From Nitrospirota bacterium (GTDB lineage: Bacteria; Nitrospirota; Nitrospiria; Nitrospirales; Nitrospiraceae), in NCBI GenBank assembly GCA_016200355.1, contig JACQEY010000078.1, positions 1 through 58,987 of the forward strand: a stretch of 58,987 bases of DNA, in the 5' to 3' direction. Shown here one piece after another: positions 18,263 through 26,180 of the stretch. The stretch's first letter is position 1. Each line of letters opens with the position of its first letter. A program made the position numbers and the translations under genes. Under the pieces are notes generated by a model. The model worked only from the letters and a program-made list of their open reading frames with translations, did no database searches and had not been told where the DNA came from.

Positions 18263-18622
18263 CTACCTGACCACCACAATGCCGTTGGTGTTCCCAAATC
18301 CGTCCGTCACAAAATCCTGGGCCAGCGGAGGCGCGATCCACCTGGTGCCGTCGATCAGATACATGAACGCATGCTCGCCTTCCGGCAACGGCACCACAAC
18401 AGACCAGAGCCCGTTCGACCCGACCGGCTCCATCCGATGGGCCGATGGAGACCATCCGTTGAAAGACCCTACCAGCGAAACCGACTTCGCCGCAGAAGCT
18501 GACACCAAAAACCTGGTCCCGCCTGAAACGGACTTGGGCCGCTCCGGCTTGAGAGTCGCCGAACAGGCAAAACACCAAAGCAGCAGGCTCGCGACTGTTA
18601 CTATCCGCATCACATGGCGCAT
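18263..18622 (-). CDS. Lipoprotein with glycogen-binding (CBM48/AMPK-beta type) domain
   Basis: The N-terminus is hydrophobic and has a lipobox-like LLLWCFAC. The following 80 residues form one carbohydrate-binding module with the family marks VSLVGSFNGWSP, GLWSVVVPLPEGEHAFMYLIDG and W-I-APPLA-DGFG-N. The same domain is present at the C-terminus of the upstream anti-sigma-like protein. The start is uncertain; an ATG at 18658 is in the same frame. The product is probably anchored on the outer or inner membrane and exposes the domain outside the cytoplasm. Confidence 0.7.
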   Translation of the reverse strand: MRHVMRIVTVASLLLWCFACSATLKPERPKSVSGGTRFLVSASAAKSVSLVGSFNGWSPSAHRMEPVGSNGLWSVVVPLPEGEHAFMYLIDGTRWIAPPLAQDFVTDGFGNTNGIVVVR

Positions 18623-18675
18623 CAGACCCAGCGTACCGGAGCACAAGAAGTGATGCAAGACTGTCTGCGTATGGC

Positions 18676-19359
18676 CTACAGCGTCGTGACATCGAGTACC
18701 GCATTGTTTGAACCGAATCCGTCGCCGGCGTCTTCCCTCGCCAGAGGATCAGCGATCCACTGTTTTCCGTCGATGACAAACATGTATTGATAGCGGCCTG
18801 GCTTCAGTTGAATGGTCGTAGTCCAGACACCGCTATCCGATCGATCCATCGTGGTCATACTCGGATTCCACCCATTGAAATCTCCTGCAACCGAGACGGA
18901 GTGCGCCCCCGGCTGCAACAGCACCAACCGCACATACACCTTCGTGGCTTGCCCCGCCTCTAACGAAGCCGTTTGTGCCGGCGTGGTCGTGACCGGCACT
19001 TCCACGATCCGTTCCGGCGCGAATTGCATGAAGCCGACAACCGCGACAACCGCGACACAGACCGCGGCCATGGCACTGACAAAATTCCATTCCAGAGTCC
19101 GTGGCGCCGTGATCGCCGCACGTAGTCTATCCCACAAACTGGTGGGCGAAAGCGCTAACTTGCCCTGCACCTGCGCGAGGAATCGCGCAGACGGCGCGAG
19201 ACGGGGCAACTGCGCCGCCTCCGCCACAACCAATTCAAGATTGAGCCAGTGCCGCCGCAACGACGGATCGGCATCCACAGCTTGGAGAAAGGCCACCCGT
19301 TCCTCCGGCGTCAGGTCGTCATCGAGAAAACGTTGAATCAGTAGATCCTGTTCGCGCAT
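18676..19359 (-). CDS. Putative anti-sigma factor with periplasmic CBM48 domain
   Basis: The 227-residue protein starts three bases after the stop of the ECF sigma gene. Residues 1-60 (QDLLIQRFLDDDLTPEERVAFL) look like the helical N-terminal segment of anti-sigma factors, but without a zinc-binding HxxxCxxC. One membrane segment lies at about 92-115. The periplasmic part ends in a glycogen-binding module (VSVAGDFNGWNPSMTTM, GRYQYMFVIDGKQWIADP). The layout suggests an outside carbohydrate- or glycan-sensing domain linked to a cytoplasmic sigma-binding domain. This role is inference from order and fold. Confidence 0.65.
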   Translation of the reverse strand: MREQDLLIQRFLDDDLTPEERVAFLQAVDADPSLRRHWLNLELVVAEAAQLPRLAPSARFLAQVQGKLALSPTSLWDRLRAAITAPRTLEWNFVSAMAAVCVAVVAVVGFMQFAPERIVEVPVTTTPAQTASLEAGQATKVYVRLVLLQPGAHSVSVAGDFNGWNPSMTTMDRSDSGVWTTTIQLKPGRYQYMFVIDGKQWIADPLAREDAGDGFGSNNAVLDVTTL

Positions 19360-19361
19360 CC

Positions 19362-19946
19362 CTATGTCTCTTTCAATTCCACCAACTCCCGGCTCAATTG
19401 CAGCCGCCCCTTATAGACTCGCATTTTCAACGTATCCGCATTCACGTTGAGAATCTCCTGCATCTCCTCGTAACTCAGTCCTTCGATATGCTTCAGCACA
19501 AAGGCTTCCCGGTAGAGCGGCGGCAATCGTTGGATCGCCCGATCCAACTGCGCTGCGACTTGCTGCTGCGACAGAAGCCGCTCCGGGGTTCGCTCCTCCA
19601 CCACTCGGTCATCGAGCACGTCCTCCACATCGACGTCACGGACACTCTGCCCAGGCCGTTTGGCTCGAAGCCAATCCTTACACTTATTCGCGGCGATCCG
19701 GTAAAGCCAAGTGGAAAATTTCGACTCAGCCCTGAACGTCGGCAGCGACTTGAACGCCGCGACGAATGTCTCCTGTGCCAGATCTTCGGCCTCAGTCCGG
19801 TCACCAACCATTCGATAGGCCAAGTTCACAATGACCGTCGCGTATCGTTCGACCAACTGCCCGAACGCATCGGGATCTTGCCTCAGGCTCCGCGCAATCA
19901 GCTTGGCTTCATCGTCCGACCCGCGGTGATCTACCGGCATGACCAT
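19362..19946 (-). CDS. ECF-type RNA polymerase sigma factor
   Basis: The 194-residue protein has sigma region 2 (AYRMVGDRTEAEDLAQETFVAAFKSLPTF, then STWLYRIAANKCKDWLR) and region 4 (RLPPLYREAFVLKHIEGLSYEEMQEIL, then LKMRVYKGRLQL). It is the sigma-E/RpoE-like ECF type. Region 2 is intact, including the -10-binding helix. It is the first gene of a minus-strand run with the anti-sigma-like protein and two further envelope genes, the usual context of self-regulated ECF operons. Confidence 0.9.
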   Translation of the reverse strand: MVMPVDHRGSDDEAKLIARSLRQDPDAFGQLVERYATVIVNLAYRMVGDRTEAEDLAQETFVAAFKSLPTFRAESKFSTWLYRIAANKCKDWLRAKRPGQSVRDVDVEDVLDDRVVEERTPERLLSQQQVAAQLDRAIQRLPPLYREAFVLKHIEGLSYEEMQEILNVNADTLKMRVYKGRLQLSRELVELKET

Positions 19947-20042
19947 GCTCGCTGATCCGACATGGCCATCAGTCGCCTGCTTGTGCTGCGTATCTGTACC
20001 ATTGGACGCATCGTCGGGCGGCGTGTAAACACCCTAAAAGGG

Positions 20043-20951
20043 TTAGAAGCGGTAGCTGGTCCCCAAGCTGATCCCATAGTCAGGCGCTCCATTGGAGACC
20101 CCCACCGTCACCCCTCCGGTGAACCGCCAAGCCGAGGAGGCCTTATAGTTCATTGCAAAAAAGACATCTCGGATATTTTGCCGCCCGGACACCAGCGACC
20201 GATACTCCTCGAAATAGACGCTCCCGAGAAGATTATTGGTCACGTAATAACCAACCCCCGCGTCATGCCACCATTGGTTTCTAAGGTTGAGTCCATCGGG
20301 TCTGCCGATCACATTGAATCCGCCGTCGAGGAACGTGATCCATCTATCCCCCAAGCGCTTCGACACCTCCATGCCCACGCCCTCGTCCATCTCGCCGGTA
20401 CCGAGACCTTGCGAGGCACTGGCCGTCGGAAGTTTGAGGCGTCCTGTCACGGCAATCAGAGGAATCCAGTCTTTTTCATCAACGAGGTAGTACCGCCCCC
20501 TTAGGATGATGTCGCCGAGACCGGACGTCGTCACTTTTTGACCGGTCGTGCGGCCAGTCAGGCAGGATGGTTTGTCTTCACCTAGCTCACAGCGACCTCC
20601 TCCTCCTGGCCCGCTATTACTGCCGCGGTTATCTTGGACTTGAACGGGGTTTCCTCCCACGAAAGTCGATCGTCCATCTGTTGTTGCCATGACAAATGGA
20701 ATAACCAACGTCACATCGCCGTCCCTAAATAATCTCCGAATCGATAAAGGCGCGTAAAAAAATGTGCTCGTCGTATTCGTCCCAAAATTCCCGCTGCTAT
20801 AGCTGGGAGTGGATCCTATTTGCCAATTCTGTTCCGACGCAACAGACCCTTGCTCGCTCCTCGGCTTGTCTTGCGCATCGCTTACTAAAGGCATCAGACT
20901 AAGCGAAAGAAGAAACATTACACCTACACACAGACATTTCCACACTCTCAT
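20043..20951 (-). CDS. Outer-membrane beta-barrel protein (phenol-degradation/MetA-like transporter family)
   Basis: The 302-residue protein has a signal peptide ending VSDAQ and then alternating beta-strand segments (for example YSSGNFGTNTTSTFFYAPLSI, GLGDIILRGRYYLV). It ends in SYRF, with the C-terminal Phe of outer-membrane proteins. It fits the 'transporter' barrel family often found in environmental bacteria. A Cys-containing loop (GGGRCELGEDKPSCLTG) lies in the middle. The start follows GGAAGGGCGAG. Confidence 0.75.
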   Translation of the reverse strand: MRVWKCLCVGVMFLLSLSLMPLVSDAQDKPRSEQGSVASEQNWQIGSTPSYSSGNFGTNTTSTFFYAPLSIRRLFRDGDVTLVIPFVMATTDGRSTFVGGNPVQVQDNRGSNSGPGGGGRCELGEDKPSCLTGRTTGQKVTTSGLGDIILRGRYYLVDEKDWIPLIAVTGRLKLPTASASQGLGTGEMDEGVGMEVSKRLGDRWITFLDGGFNVIGRPDGLNLRNQWWHDAGVGYYVTNNLLGSVYFEEYRSLVSGRQNIRDVFFAMNYKASSAWRFTGGVTVGVSNGAPDYGISLGTSYRF

Positions 20952-21439
20952 GACTCGCCCTTCCTCTGCCGACTTACCCCAGCCAAATTATCGTGTCAAC
21001 AATGCTTCCGGTCACTGCCTTCTTCGCCTGGCTCGCATCTCGTTCCGCACCAGTTGTACTTCACTGACAACCATGCCCAGATTGAAGCCGAGAGATCTTG
21101 GAATCTCCCCCCAGCCCATCTTCTGGGATGAATGTCGCAGACTATCCAAGCGGCTCCGTCATCGTGGAACAATTTTTTGGTTTGTCTTCGTCAGTTCCTG
21201 TGCCAAGCTGAGACGGATTGCGATATCCCACAACCTGGTCTCGTGTCATACGATTTTCGACCATTCGCAGTTTGACGTTGAATTGCTTGGTCAACGTGTC
21301 GGCATGGCTCTTTCATGAAGAGTAACTGGAGCCGCGTGACCGGTTCAACCATGCGCACGTGACCGCAATTCACAATGAGGTCGGCGCCGAGCCATTCTCG
21401 GCGCTGCCCGCGCGCGCTTACGGTCTCGCTGACACCAAA
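20952..21439. other. Spacer of 488 bases, no gene recognised
   Basis: No frame here has a convincing start, ribosome-binding site or protein-like composition. A small perfect stem, GCGCCGAG with CTCGGCGC, at about 21387-21407 lies 33 bases after the stop of the R/P/E-repeat gene (minus strand) and could help to end its transcript. Otherwise I see nothing. Confidence 0.5.
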
Positions 21440-21946
21440 TTAGTGGCGTCCGGACCGTTCCGGTCTCTCCGGCCGCTCCGGTCTCTCCGGCCGCTCCGGT
21501 CTCTGTGGCCGTTCTGGTCGCTCAACACTCTCCTGTCTGTTTGGTCGATCCATTTGTGCCGCACGGGCATTGTCTCGCCCCTCCCGGCCATGTTCACCAG
21601 CCACTTGATCGGCTCGATCAAGCCCGCGGAGATCACCGCCAGTATTCGCACGGCGATCCTCCCGCCGATCGAGATGACGGCCCTCGCGACGATCTTCCTG
21701 CCGTACATCACCCGCCTGCGCCACACGAATATCATCTCCACTGCGTCGACCACTGTGTCCATCCGGTCCGCTGCTCACCGACCCTGGGCCACTATTGAGA
21801 GAACCGGGCCCTCTGTTATCCATTCGCGCTGCCGGATCTCCGCTTGGCTCACTCGATTGGCCAACCGCCGGGACACTGACCAAGAACAGGCCGGCCACCA
21901 TACCAGCCGCCACTTCTTTCCAGCTCACAGATCGTACATGTTTCAT
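21440..21946 (-). CDS. Secreted R/P/E tandem-repeat protein, 168 aa
   Basis: The start is supported by GAGGAGTTCGACC. A signal peptide ending PAVGQ is followed by a low-complexity region with Gly/Ser/Pro, then the segment DVRQEDRREGRHLDRREDRR shared in style with the D/R/Q protein at 16548. The C-terminus has six RPE units (ERPERPQRPERPERP) encoded by a 9- or 18-base DNA repeat. It is probably disordered and extracytoplasmic. It lies 36 bases after the stop of the DUF5666 lipoprotein gene on the same strand. Confidence 0.7.
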   Translation of the reverse strand: MKHVRSVSWKEVAAGMVAGLFLVSVPAVGQSSEPSGDPAARMDNRGPGSLNSGPGSVSSGPDGHSGRRSGDDIRVAQAGDVRQEDRREGRHLDRREDRRANTGGDLRGLDRADQVAGEHGREGRDNARAAQMDRPNRQESVERPERPQRPERPERPERPERPERSGRH

Positions 21947-21982
21947 GGTCGAACTCCTCTACCTTGCTACAGGCCTTACGGT

Positions 21983-23464
21983 CTAACGTCCATCTTCCAG
22001 CTCTGCTTCGCGCCACGTCACCACACTACCACTCAATCGGCCATTCATCTTGACGAGCGTTCCCACCTTCACGGCATTGAAGAAGGCTGCTCGTCCGATC
22101 GTTCCGTCATCAAGTCCTTTGAAGTTTGCATCGGCAATGCCGGAGGTATCTACGGCAACCCCCAAGATCGTGAGAGTCGGATTCGATGGCGCCTGCACTG
22201 GACCCTGGAGATCGACGTCGTCACCCGCCGAGCGTTGCTCGACGCGTGTGGCGAGCACCGAAGTACTGCCTCCCACACGACTGCGCACACGCACGTGATC
22301 GCCGACCAGCAGATCGTTCAGATCGATGATCGTATTCCCGCCGTTTGCCTTGAGCTCGGTCTGGCTGTTCACGCTGACCGTCACTCCCGGGAGGCCGGTG
22401 ATCGTAAAGGTTTTCGATACAAGATTGATCTCCGCAATGTTGCCTTCCAGCTTCACGCTGTCTTCGAACTTTACTTCCTTCGCTGTCAAGACACCGTTCG
22501 TCAATCGTCCCTCGGCAGACAGTTTCGTACCTAAGACGATCTCGTCGATCATGCCGCCACGAAATTCCGTCGCCGACGTGGTTTGAACATGGGTGTTGCC
22601 GATGAAGAAATCTCCGGGGCCGAGCACCTGTTTCACAAACCCCTCGATTTCAAATTCATCCGAATCTCCGACAGCCGGATTCTCCGGTTCGACCATGGTG
22701 GCCACCAAGGTGCCTTGTGTTTGCACGTTGGGACCTGGCGTAAAATTCGTACCCTTCGCTTCGATCAGCAATCCGTTCCAGCTATTGCCGGCTGGATTCG
22801 GCATGTCACCGATGTTCGCAGTCTTATAATCCACCGTGAGGTTACCGATCTGAAAGGTTTTGGCCCCATCGTTGTGATTGTTGACAAAGCCCCGAACCTC
22901 CGGCGTCACTGTCCCAACCGCCTTCTTCTCGATGAAGGTCGCCTGGATGACACCGTCTGGCTTGATAAACCCATTCACCTCAACCGAGTCTGTCCCGGCA
23001 ATGAGCTTTCGGATGTCGCGATTTTCCTTAGGAAGAGTCGAATCTATGCTGTCGTCAATTCTCGTGCTGGAATCAAGCTGAACCAATTGGCCCAGCACCA
23101 CAAGACTCAGCCCGTCTGCCGCAACCAACTGCACCAACCCTTCCACCGCATCCTTCTGCCGTACTGAGCTGGCAGACCGATCATTGCCACTGAACGATCC
23201 CCTGACTTCGACCATCATGCCGAGTTTGAGATCGTTCTGACTCCCTGGTTGATCGTCCACGATGAACGAAGCCTTGCTCGTTTCGAACTTCTTGCCGTTC
23301 ACAAACACGCTGCCGAACCCGGTGATTATCCCAGAGGCCGCAGCCGATCCGCTGGCAACTCCAGTTCCAGGGGAAGCTCCGCCCCCTCCACTGCCGCAGC
23401 CGCCTAGTAACCCGGCTAACCCGACCGTACCAAGAAAATAGAAAAGGATGGATGACCGTCTCAT
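21983..23464 (-). CDS. Lipoprotein with DUF5666-type repeats
   Basis: The 493-residue protein has a lipobox LLGGC at about residues 19-23 and a Gly/Ser linker. It then has repeated beta domains of about 70 residues, each with a pattern such as VEGLVQLVAADGLSLVVLGQLVQLD or IEGFVKQVLGPGDFFIGNTHVQT. This is the DUF5666 (OB-fold-like) pattern, with around five or six copies. The function of this family is unknown. GGAGGTTGTTCC precedes the ATG. Confidence 0.75.
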   Translation of the reverse strand: MRRSSILFYFLGTVGLAGLLGGCGSGGGGASPGTGVASGSAAASGIITGFGSVFVNGKKFETSKASFIVDDQPGSQNDLKLGMMVEVRGSFSGNDRSASSVRQKDAVEGLVQLVAADGLSLVVLGQLVQLDSSTRIDDSIDSTLPKENRDIRKLIAGTDSVEVNGFIKPDGVIQATFIEKKAVGTVTPEVRGFVNNHNDGAKTFQIGNLTVDYKTANIGDMPNPAGNSWNGLLIEAKGTNFTPGPNVQTQGTLVATMVEPENPAVGDSDEFEIEGFVKQVLGPGDFFIGNTHVQTTSATEFRGGMIDEIVLGTKLSAEGRLTNGVLTAKEVKFEDSVKLEGNIAEINLVSKTFTITGLPGVTVSVNSQTELKANGGNTIIDLNDLLVGDHVRVRSRVGGSTSVLATRVEQRSAGDDVDLQGPVQAPSNPTLTILGVAVDTSGIADANFKGLDDGTIGRAAFFNAVKVGTLVKMNGRLSGSVVTWREAELEDGR

Positions 23465-23493
23465 GGAACAACCTCCTGGTTATGAAATGATGG

Positions 23494-23934
23494 CTAAGAT
23501 TGTGGTTTTGAATGATCGTCTGTCGGCGACCCAGCCGGCCGTGGCCCATCGGCCAGCACGTCTGCCGACCAAGTCACATGAGCCGGGCACCACTGCCACA
23601 CGCCGAGGGTGATGATTCTGGTGAGGCCAGCCGGAATGCAGGCCATCGTGTTGACAGACACATCGCGATTGACAACCCGTGTCGAAGCCCCGCAACGACT
23701 CAGATAGGCCTCGCTGGAGACTTTGTGCAGATCGAAATGAGGCACGAAGAAGGCGACGACTGGAACCGGCAAGATCGCGAGCGACGAATTGTCCGCCCAC
23801 TCGCTCCCAGCACAGTGACCGTCCAATCCTGCCGTCCGTTTCACATCGTCGCGAACCAGCGTCGACGTGCAACCCGATACCAGTAGAGTGATGGACAGAA
23901 GTAACGCGCCCGTCTTCGAATAGACCTGTTGCAT
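23494..23934 (-). CDS. Small lipoprotein, TRL-like
   Basis: The 146-residue protein has a clear lipobox LVSGC near residues 18-22, after AGGAGGGTTCT. The mature part contains four further Cys residues (GHCAGSEW, LSRCGAST, MACIPAG, WQWCPAH), likely paired in the periplasm. The pattern NRDVSVNTMACIPAGLTRIITLGVWQWCPAHV resembles the TRL/BhsA-like small lipoprotein group, but I am not sure. It lies 29 bases before the DUF5666 gene on the same strand. Confidence 0.65.
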   Translation of the reverse strand: MQQVYSKTGALLLSITLLVSGCTSTLVRDDVKRTAGLDGHCAGSEWADNSSLAILPVPVVAFFVPHFDLHKVSSEAYLSRCGASTRVVNRDVSVNTMACIPAGLTRIITLGVWQWCPAHVTWSADVLADGPRPAGSPTDDHSKPQS

Positions 23935-24009
23935 AGAACCCTCCTTCCAGCCTCATCTGATGGGTTAGACGGAGGAGAAGAAGAAAGGTAAATAGGGAAG
24001 GCGGGCGCC

Positions 24010-24720
24010 CTACCGGACGTCCTGGAAGAAGGCGCGGGGCAGCACCGGCAGGCGAAATTCGACGTAGAGAATGATAAGGAGTACGCGGAAAAAGCTGCGC
24101 CAGACGCCCATCTTCAGAAACTTTCTGGCGTCGGTCACGACGGAAGGCGAGAGCAGGAGCGGCGTAGTTACGGCTATAAGGCGCTCGCAAAAGGCTACAT
24201 CTTCGAGGATGGGTCGATTGGGGAACCCGCCGAGTTGCTCGAATAGTACGCGGCGGACGAAGAGGGCTTGATCGCCGTAAATGATCCGGCTGCGGATGCA
24301 ACGAAAATTATCCAGGAACGAGATCAGCTTGAGCCGCCAGTCGTCGCCGGAGAACTGATGCATGAACCCACCGGCCTGGATGGTCTGGTCCGCCTCCATC
24401 TCATTCAGCCGCTGAATCGCACCGGATGGCAAGACTGTATCGGCATGGAGAAAGAGGAGCCAGTCGCCGTTCGCCTGCTTTGCTCCAGCGTTCATCTGGA
24501 AGGCACGGCCTTTGGGAGCGGTCAATAGCAGACGTGAGGGGTGAAGGGTAAGGAGTGGGGGGGTCTCGAAATCAAACTCGGGAAGCGCGGCGAGCGTGCG
24601 ATCGGTACTGCCGCCATCGACGACGAGGACTTCGTAATCGCCTTGTTGAGTAAAGAGCGCGCGCAGTGTCGCAGGAAACGCTTTCTCCTCATTATAGGCG
24701 GGAATAACAACTGAAACCAT
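24010..24720 (-). CDS. TIGR04283-type family 2 glycosyltransferase
   Basis: The 236-residue GT2 enzyme begins VSVVIPAYNEEKAFP, has DGGSTDRT at about 36-43, the nucleotide-sugar loop KGRAFQMNAGAKQANGDWLLFLHADT (with the HAD form of the DxD motif), and GGFPNRPILEDVAF. This matches the TIGR04283 family ('arsenosugar biosynthesis-associated' by name only). It ends the four-gene operon 27176-24010. A low-complexity run at 24533-24565 is inserted in frame between DGGSTDRT and the KGR loop (residues about 52-63, LLTLHPSRLL). Confidence 0.85.
   Translation of the reverse strand: MVSVVIPAYNEEKAFPATLRALFTQQGDYEVLVVDGGSTDRTLAALPEFDFETPPLLTLHPSRLLLTAPKGRAFQMNAGAKQANGDWLLFLHADTVLPSGAIQRLNEMEADQTIQAGGFMHQFSGDDWRLKLISFLDNFRCIRSRIIYGDQALFVRRVLFEQLGGFPNRPILEDVAFCERLIAVTTPLLLSPSVVTDARKFLKMGVWRSFFRVLLIILYVEFRLPVLPRAFFQDVR
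24533..24565. repeat. In-frame GGGGTGAAGGGTAAGGAGT-type repeat
   Basis: A purine-rich tandem of degenerate 7-8 base units sits in the glycosyltransferase gene and is read through. It is the same type as at 3112-3150. Confidence 0.7.
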
Positions 24721-24733
24721 CGTTCATTCCCCG

Positions 24734-25390
24734 CTATACGCCATTAGGCATCGACTCTTGTGAGAGCCACTCCGGCAGAAATGTCCGCACATCCTGTGCC
24801 CAAGCCGTAGGGTCTTCGGCGATCGATTCGAATAGATCGCTTAATTTCAGTACCATCTGGTCCGCCAGCGCGAGATAGTCCTGCGCGCGGTAACGTAACG
24901 TCTCCGCGTCAATCCGTCCCTCGGCCATCGCCCGTTCGAGCATGCGCCGACCAAAGCCATGATGAGCTTCCTCTTGCTGAAGCAAAATTCGTCGCAGTTG
25001 ACCGAACGGCGCCGCACGCTTGACCAATCCTTCTTCGATGCGCGTCAGAATCGCTTCGCCCAGTCCTTCAAGAATGACCTGCTCAGCCAGGAATGTTTCA
25101 AGCACATCCTGCCGGGCCAGCGCATCGTCGAGAAGCTGCCGATACTCTTCGAGCGCGGGCAGAAACGGCGTATCACCGAGGTGCCTCGGCGCCAGCCAGG
25201 CAATGGCCCCTTGAAACGCCAAGGCATGCGCAGCCTCCTGACGAGCCTGGCTGAGAAGAAATCGCCGCGACCTGAAATCCGACGCCAACCTGGCCTGTGC
25301 CTTGGCGCATTCATTCGCCAAGCGCTCGCCATGCTCAAGAAATGTCAACAGTCGTGCGATCGGCACTTTCTCGTCATAATGCACCAACAC
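24734..25390 (-). CDS. Ferritin-like diiron-domain protein
   Basis: The protein (218 aa) is helical with two Glu/His pairs typical of a four-helix ferritin-like bundle: SQARQEAAHALAF and ILLQQEEAHHGFGRRML, plus EQVILEGLGE between. This is the metal-ligand pattern of the ferritin/ribonucleotide reductase-like superfamily, so an oxidase or hydroxylase role is possible. I chose the GTG at 25390 because AAGGAG lies seven bases upstream and the frame then overlaps the DUF547 gene end by 17 bases, indicating translational coupling. The frame is open further upstream to 25507, but that part overlaps DUF547. Confidence 0.7.
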   Translation of the reverse strand: MLVHYDEKVPIARLLTFLEHGERLANECAKAQARLASDFRSRRFLLSQARQEAAHALAFQGAIAWLAPRHLGDTPFLPALEEYRQLLDDALARQDVLETFLAEQVILEGLGEAILTRIEEGLVKRAAPFGQLRRILLQQEEAHHGFGRRMLERAMAEGRIDAETLRYRAQDYLALADQMVLKLSDLFESIAEDPTAWAQDVRTFLPEWLSQESMPNGV

Positions 25391-26168
25391 GAGTGATCTC
25401 CTTGGGCGGAATACCGTTAAGACTCCAGTCATAGTCGAGATACTCGATGCCGTAGCCCGGCTGTGCGAGTTCCTTGGCCAATTCAGGATCATCGACATAG
25501 CAAGCAATATAGGCCAGCACCGACCCGGCGGCAGCTGAAAAATCAGATTCGAACCATTTGAAGATCATCGACAGATACGCCACCTTCTTTTCGCGGTCGA
25601 ATCGATTGCGGGTCGGATCATTGATGAAGGCGCGTGCGACTTCGGCCAGCTGCCGATCAAGCTTGTGTCCTCGATAAGTCCAGGGCTGCAATTTGGGACA
25701 GGACGCGGAGGCACAGACGATGGCAAAATGCATCAGTGGCTCGTGGAACTGGGCGATCAAGATCAATCGCTCAAGATCATAGAGATTCACCGTCCGCCCA
25801 CCGACCTGATACTCCCGACCGATGAAATAGCGATAGCGCCCCCAGAGGCTCGTGGGTGAATAGCCGTCGAGGATACCCTTCACCGCGAAAGCATTATAGG
25901 CATTAATCCAGAACGCGAACCGGTCATGTGTCGACAGCTGATTCGGATCGACACGGTCCAATAACGCAACATAAGAAAGAAACCTGCCGTCACCCTCAAT
26001 TTCCGGGTAGTCGACAGCTCCATCGCGCACATGTGCATTCAGGACCGCTTCCCACTGATCCTGCGAAAAGTGATGAGCCGGAAGAGGATTCGTTGGGGAG
26101 AACGAACCGGGGAAGACCGTGCATGCCGTCACACTCAGCAGTAGAACCAACGGCCACAGATTCCGCAT
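25374..26168 (-). CDS. DUF547 lipoprotein
   Basis: The 264-residue protein has a lipobox (LLSVTAC) and a complete DUF547 domain: RFAFWINAYNAFAVKGILDGYSP, NLYDLERLILIAQFHEPLMHFAIVCASASCPKLQPWTYRG and FINDPTRNRFD. The family has a papain-like fold; the conserved Cys-containing HFAIVCASASCP segment and His are present. It is exported and probably attached to a membrane. It sits 12 bases after the radical SAM gene and overlaps the ferritin-like gene start. Confidence 0.88.
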   Translation of the reverse strand: MRNLWPLVLLLSVTACTVFPGSFSPTNPLPAHHFSQDQWEAVLNAHVRDGAVDYPEIEGDGRFLSYVALLDRVDPNQLSTHDRFAFWINAYNAFAVKGILDGYSPTSLWGRYRYFIGREYQVGGRTVNLYDLERLILIAQFHEPLMHFAIVCASASCPKLQPWTYRGHKLDRQLAEVARAFINDPTRNRFDREKKVAYLSMIFKWFESDFSAAAGSVLAYIACYVDDPELAKELAQPGYGIEYLDYDWSLNGIPPKEITRVGAL

Positions 26169-26180
26169 GCTCCCCCCTTA

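Noticed and set aside
24010-24720. Arsenosugar biosynthesis glycosyltransferase with arsenic genes
   Set aside because: There is no arsM or ArsS-type gene in the operon; the family name alone is not evidence for arsenic.
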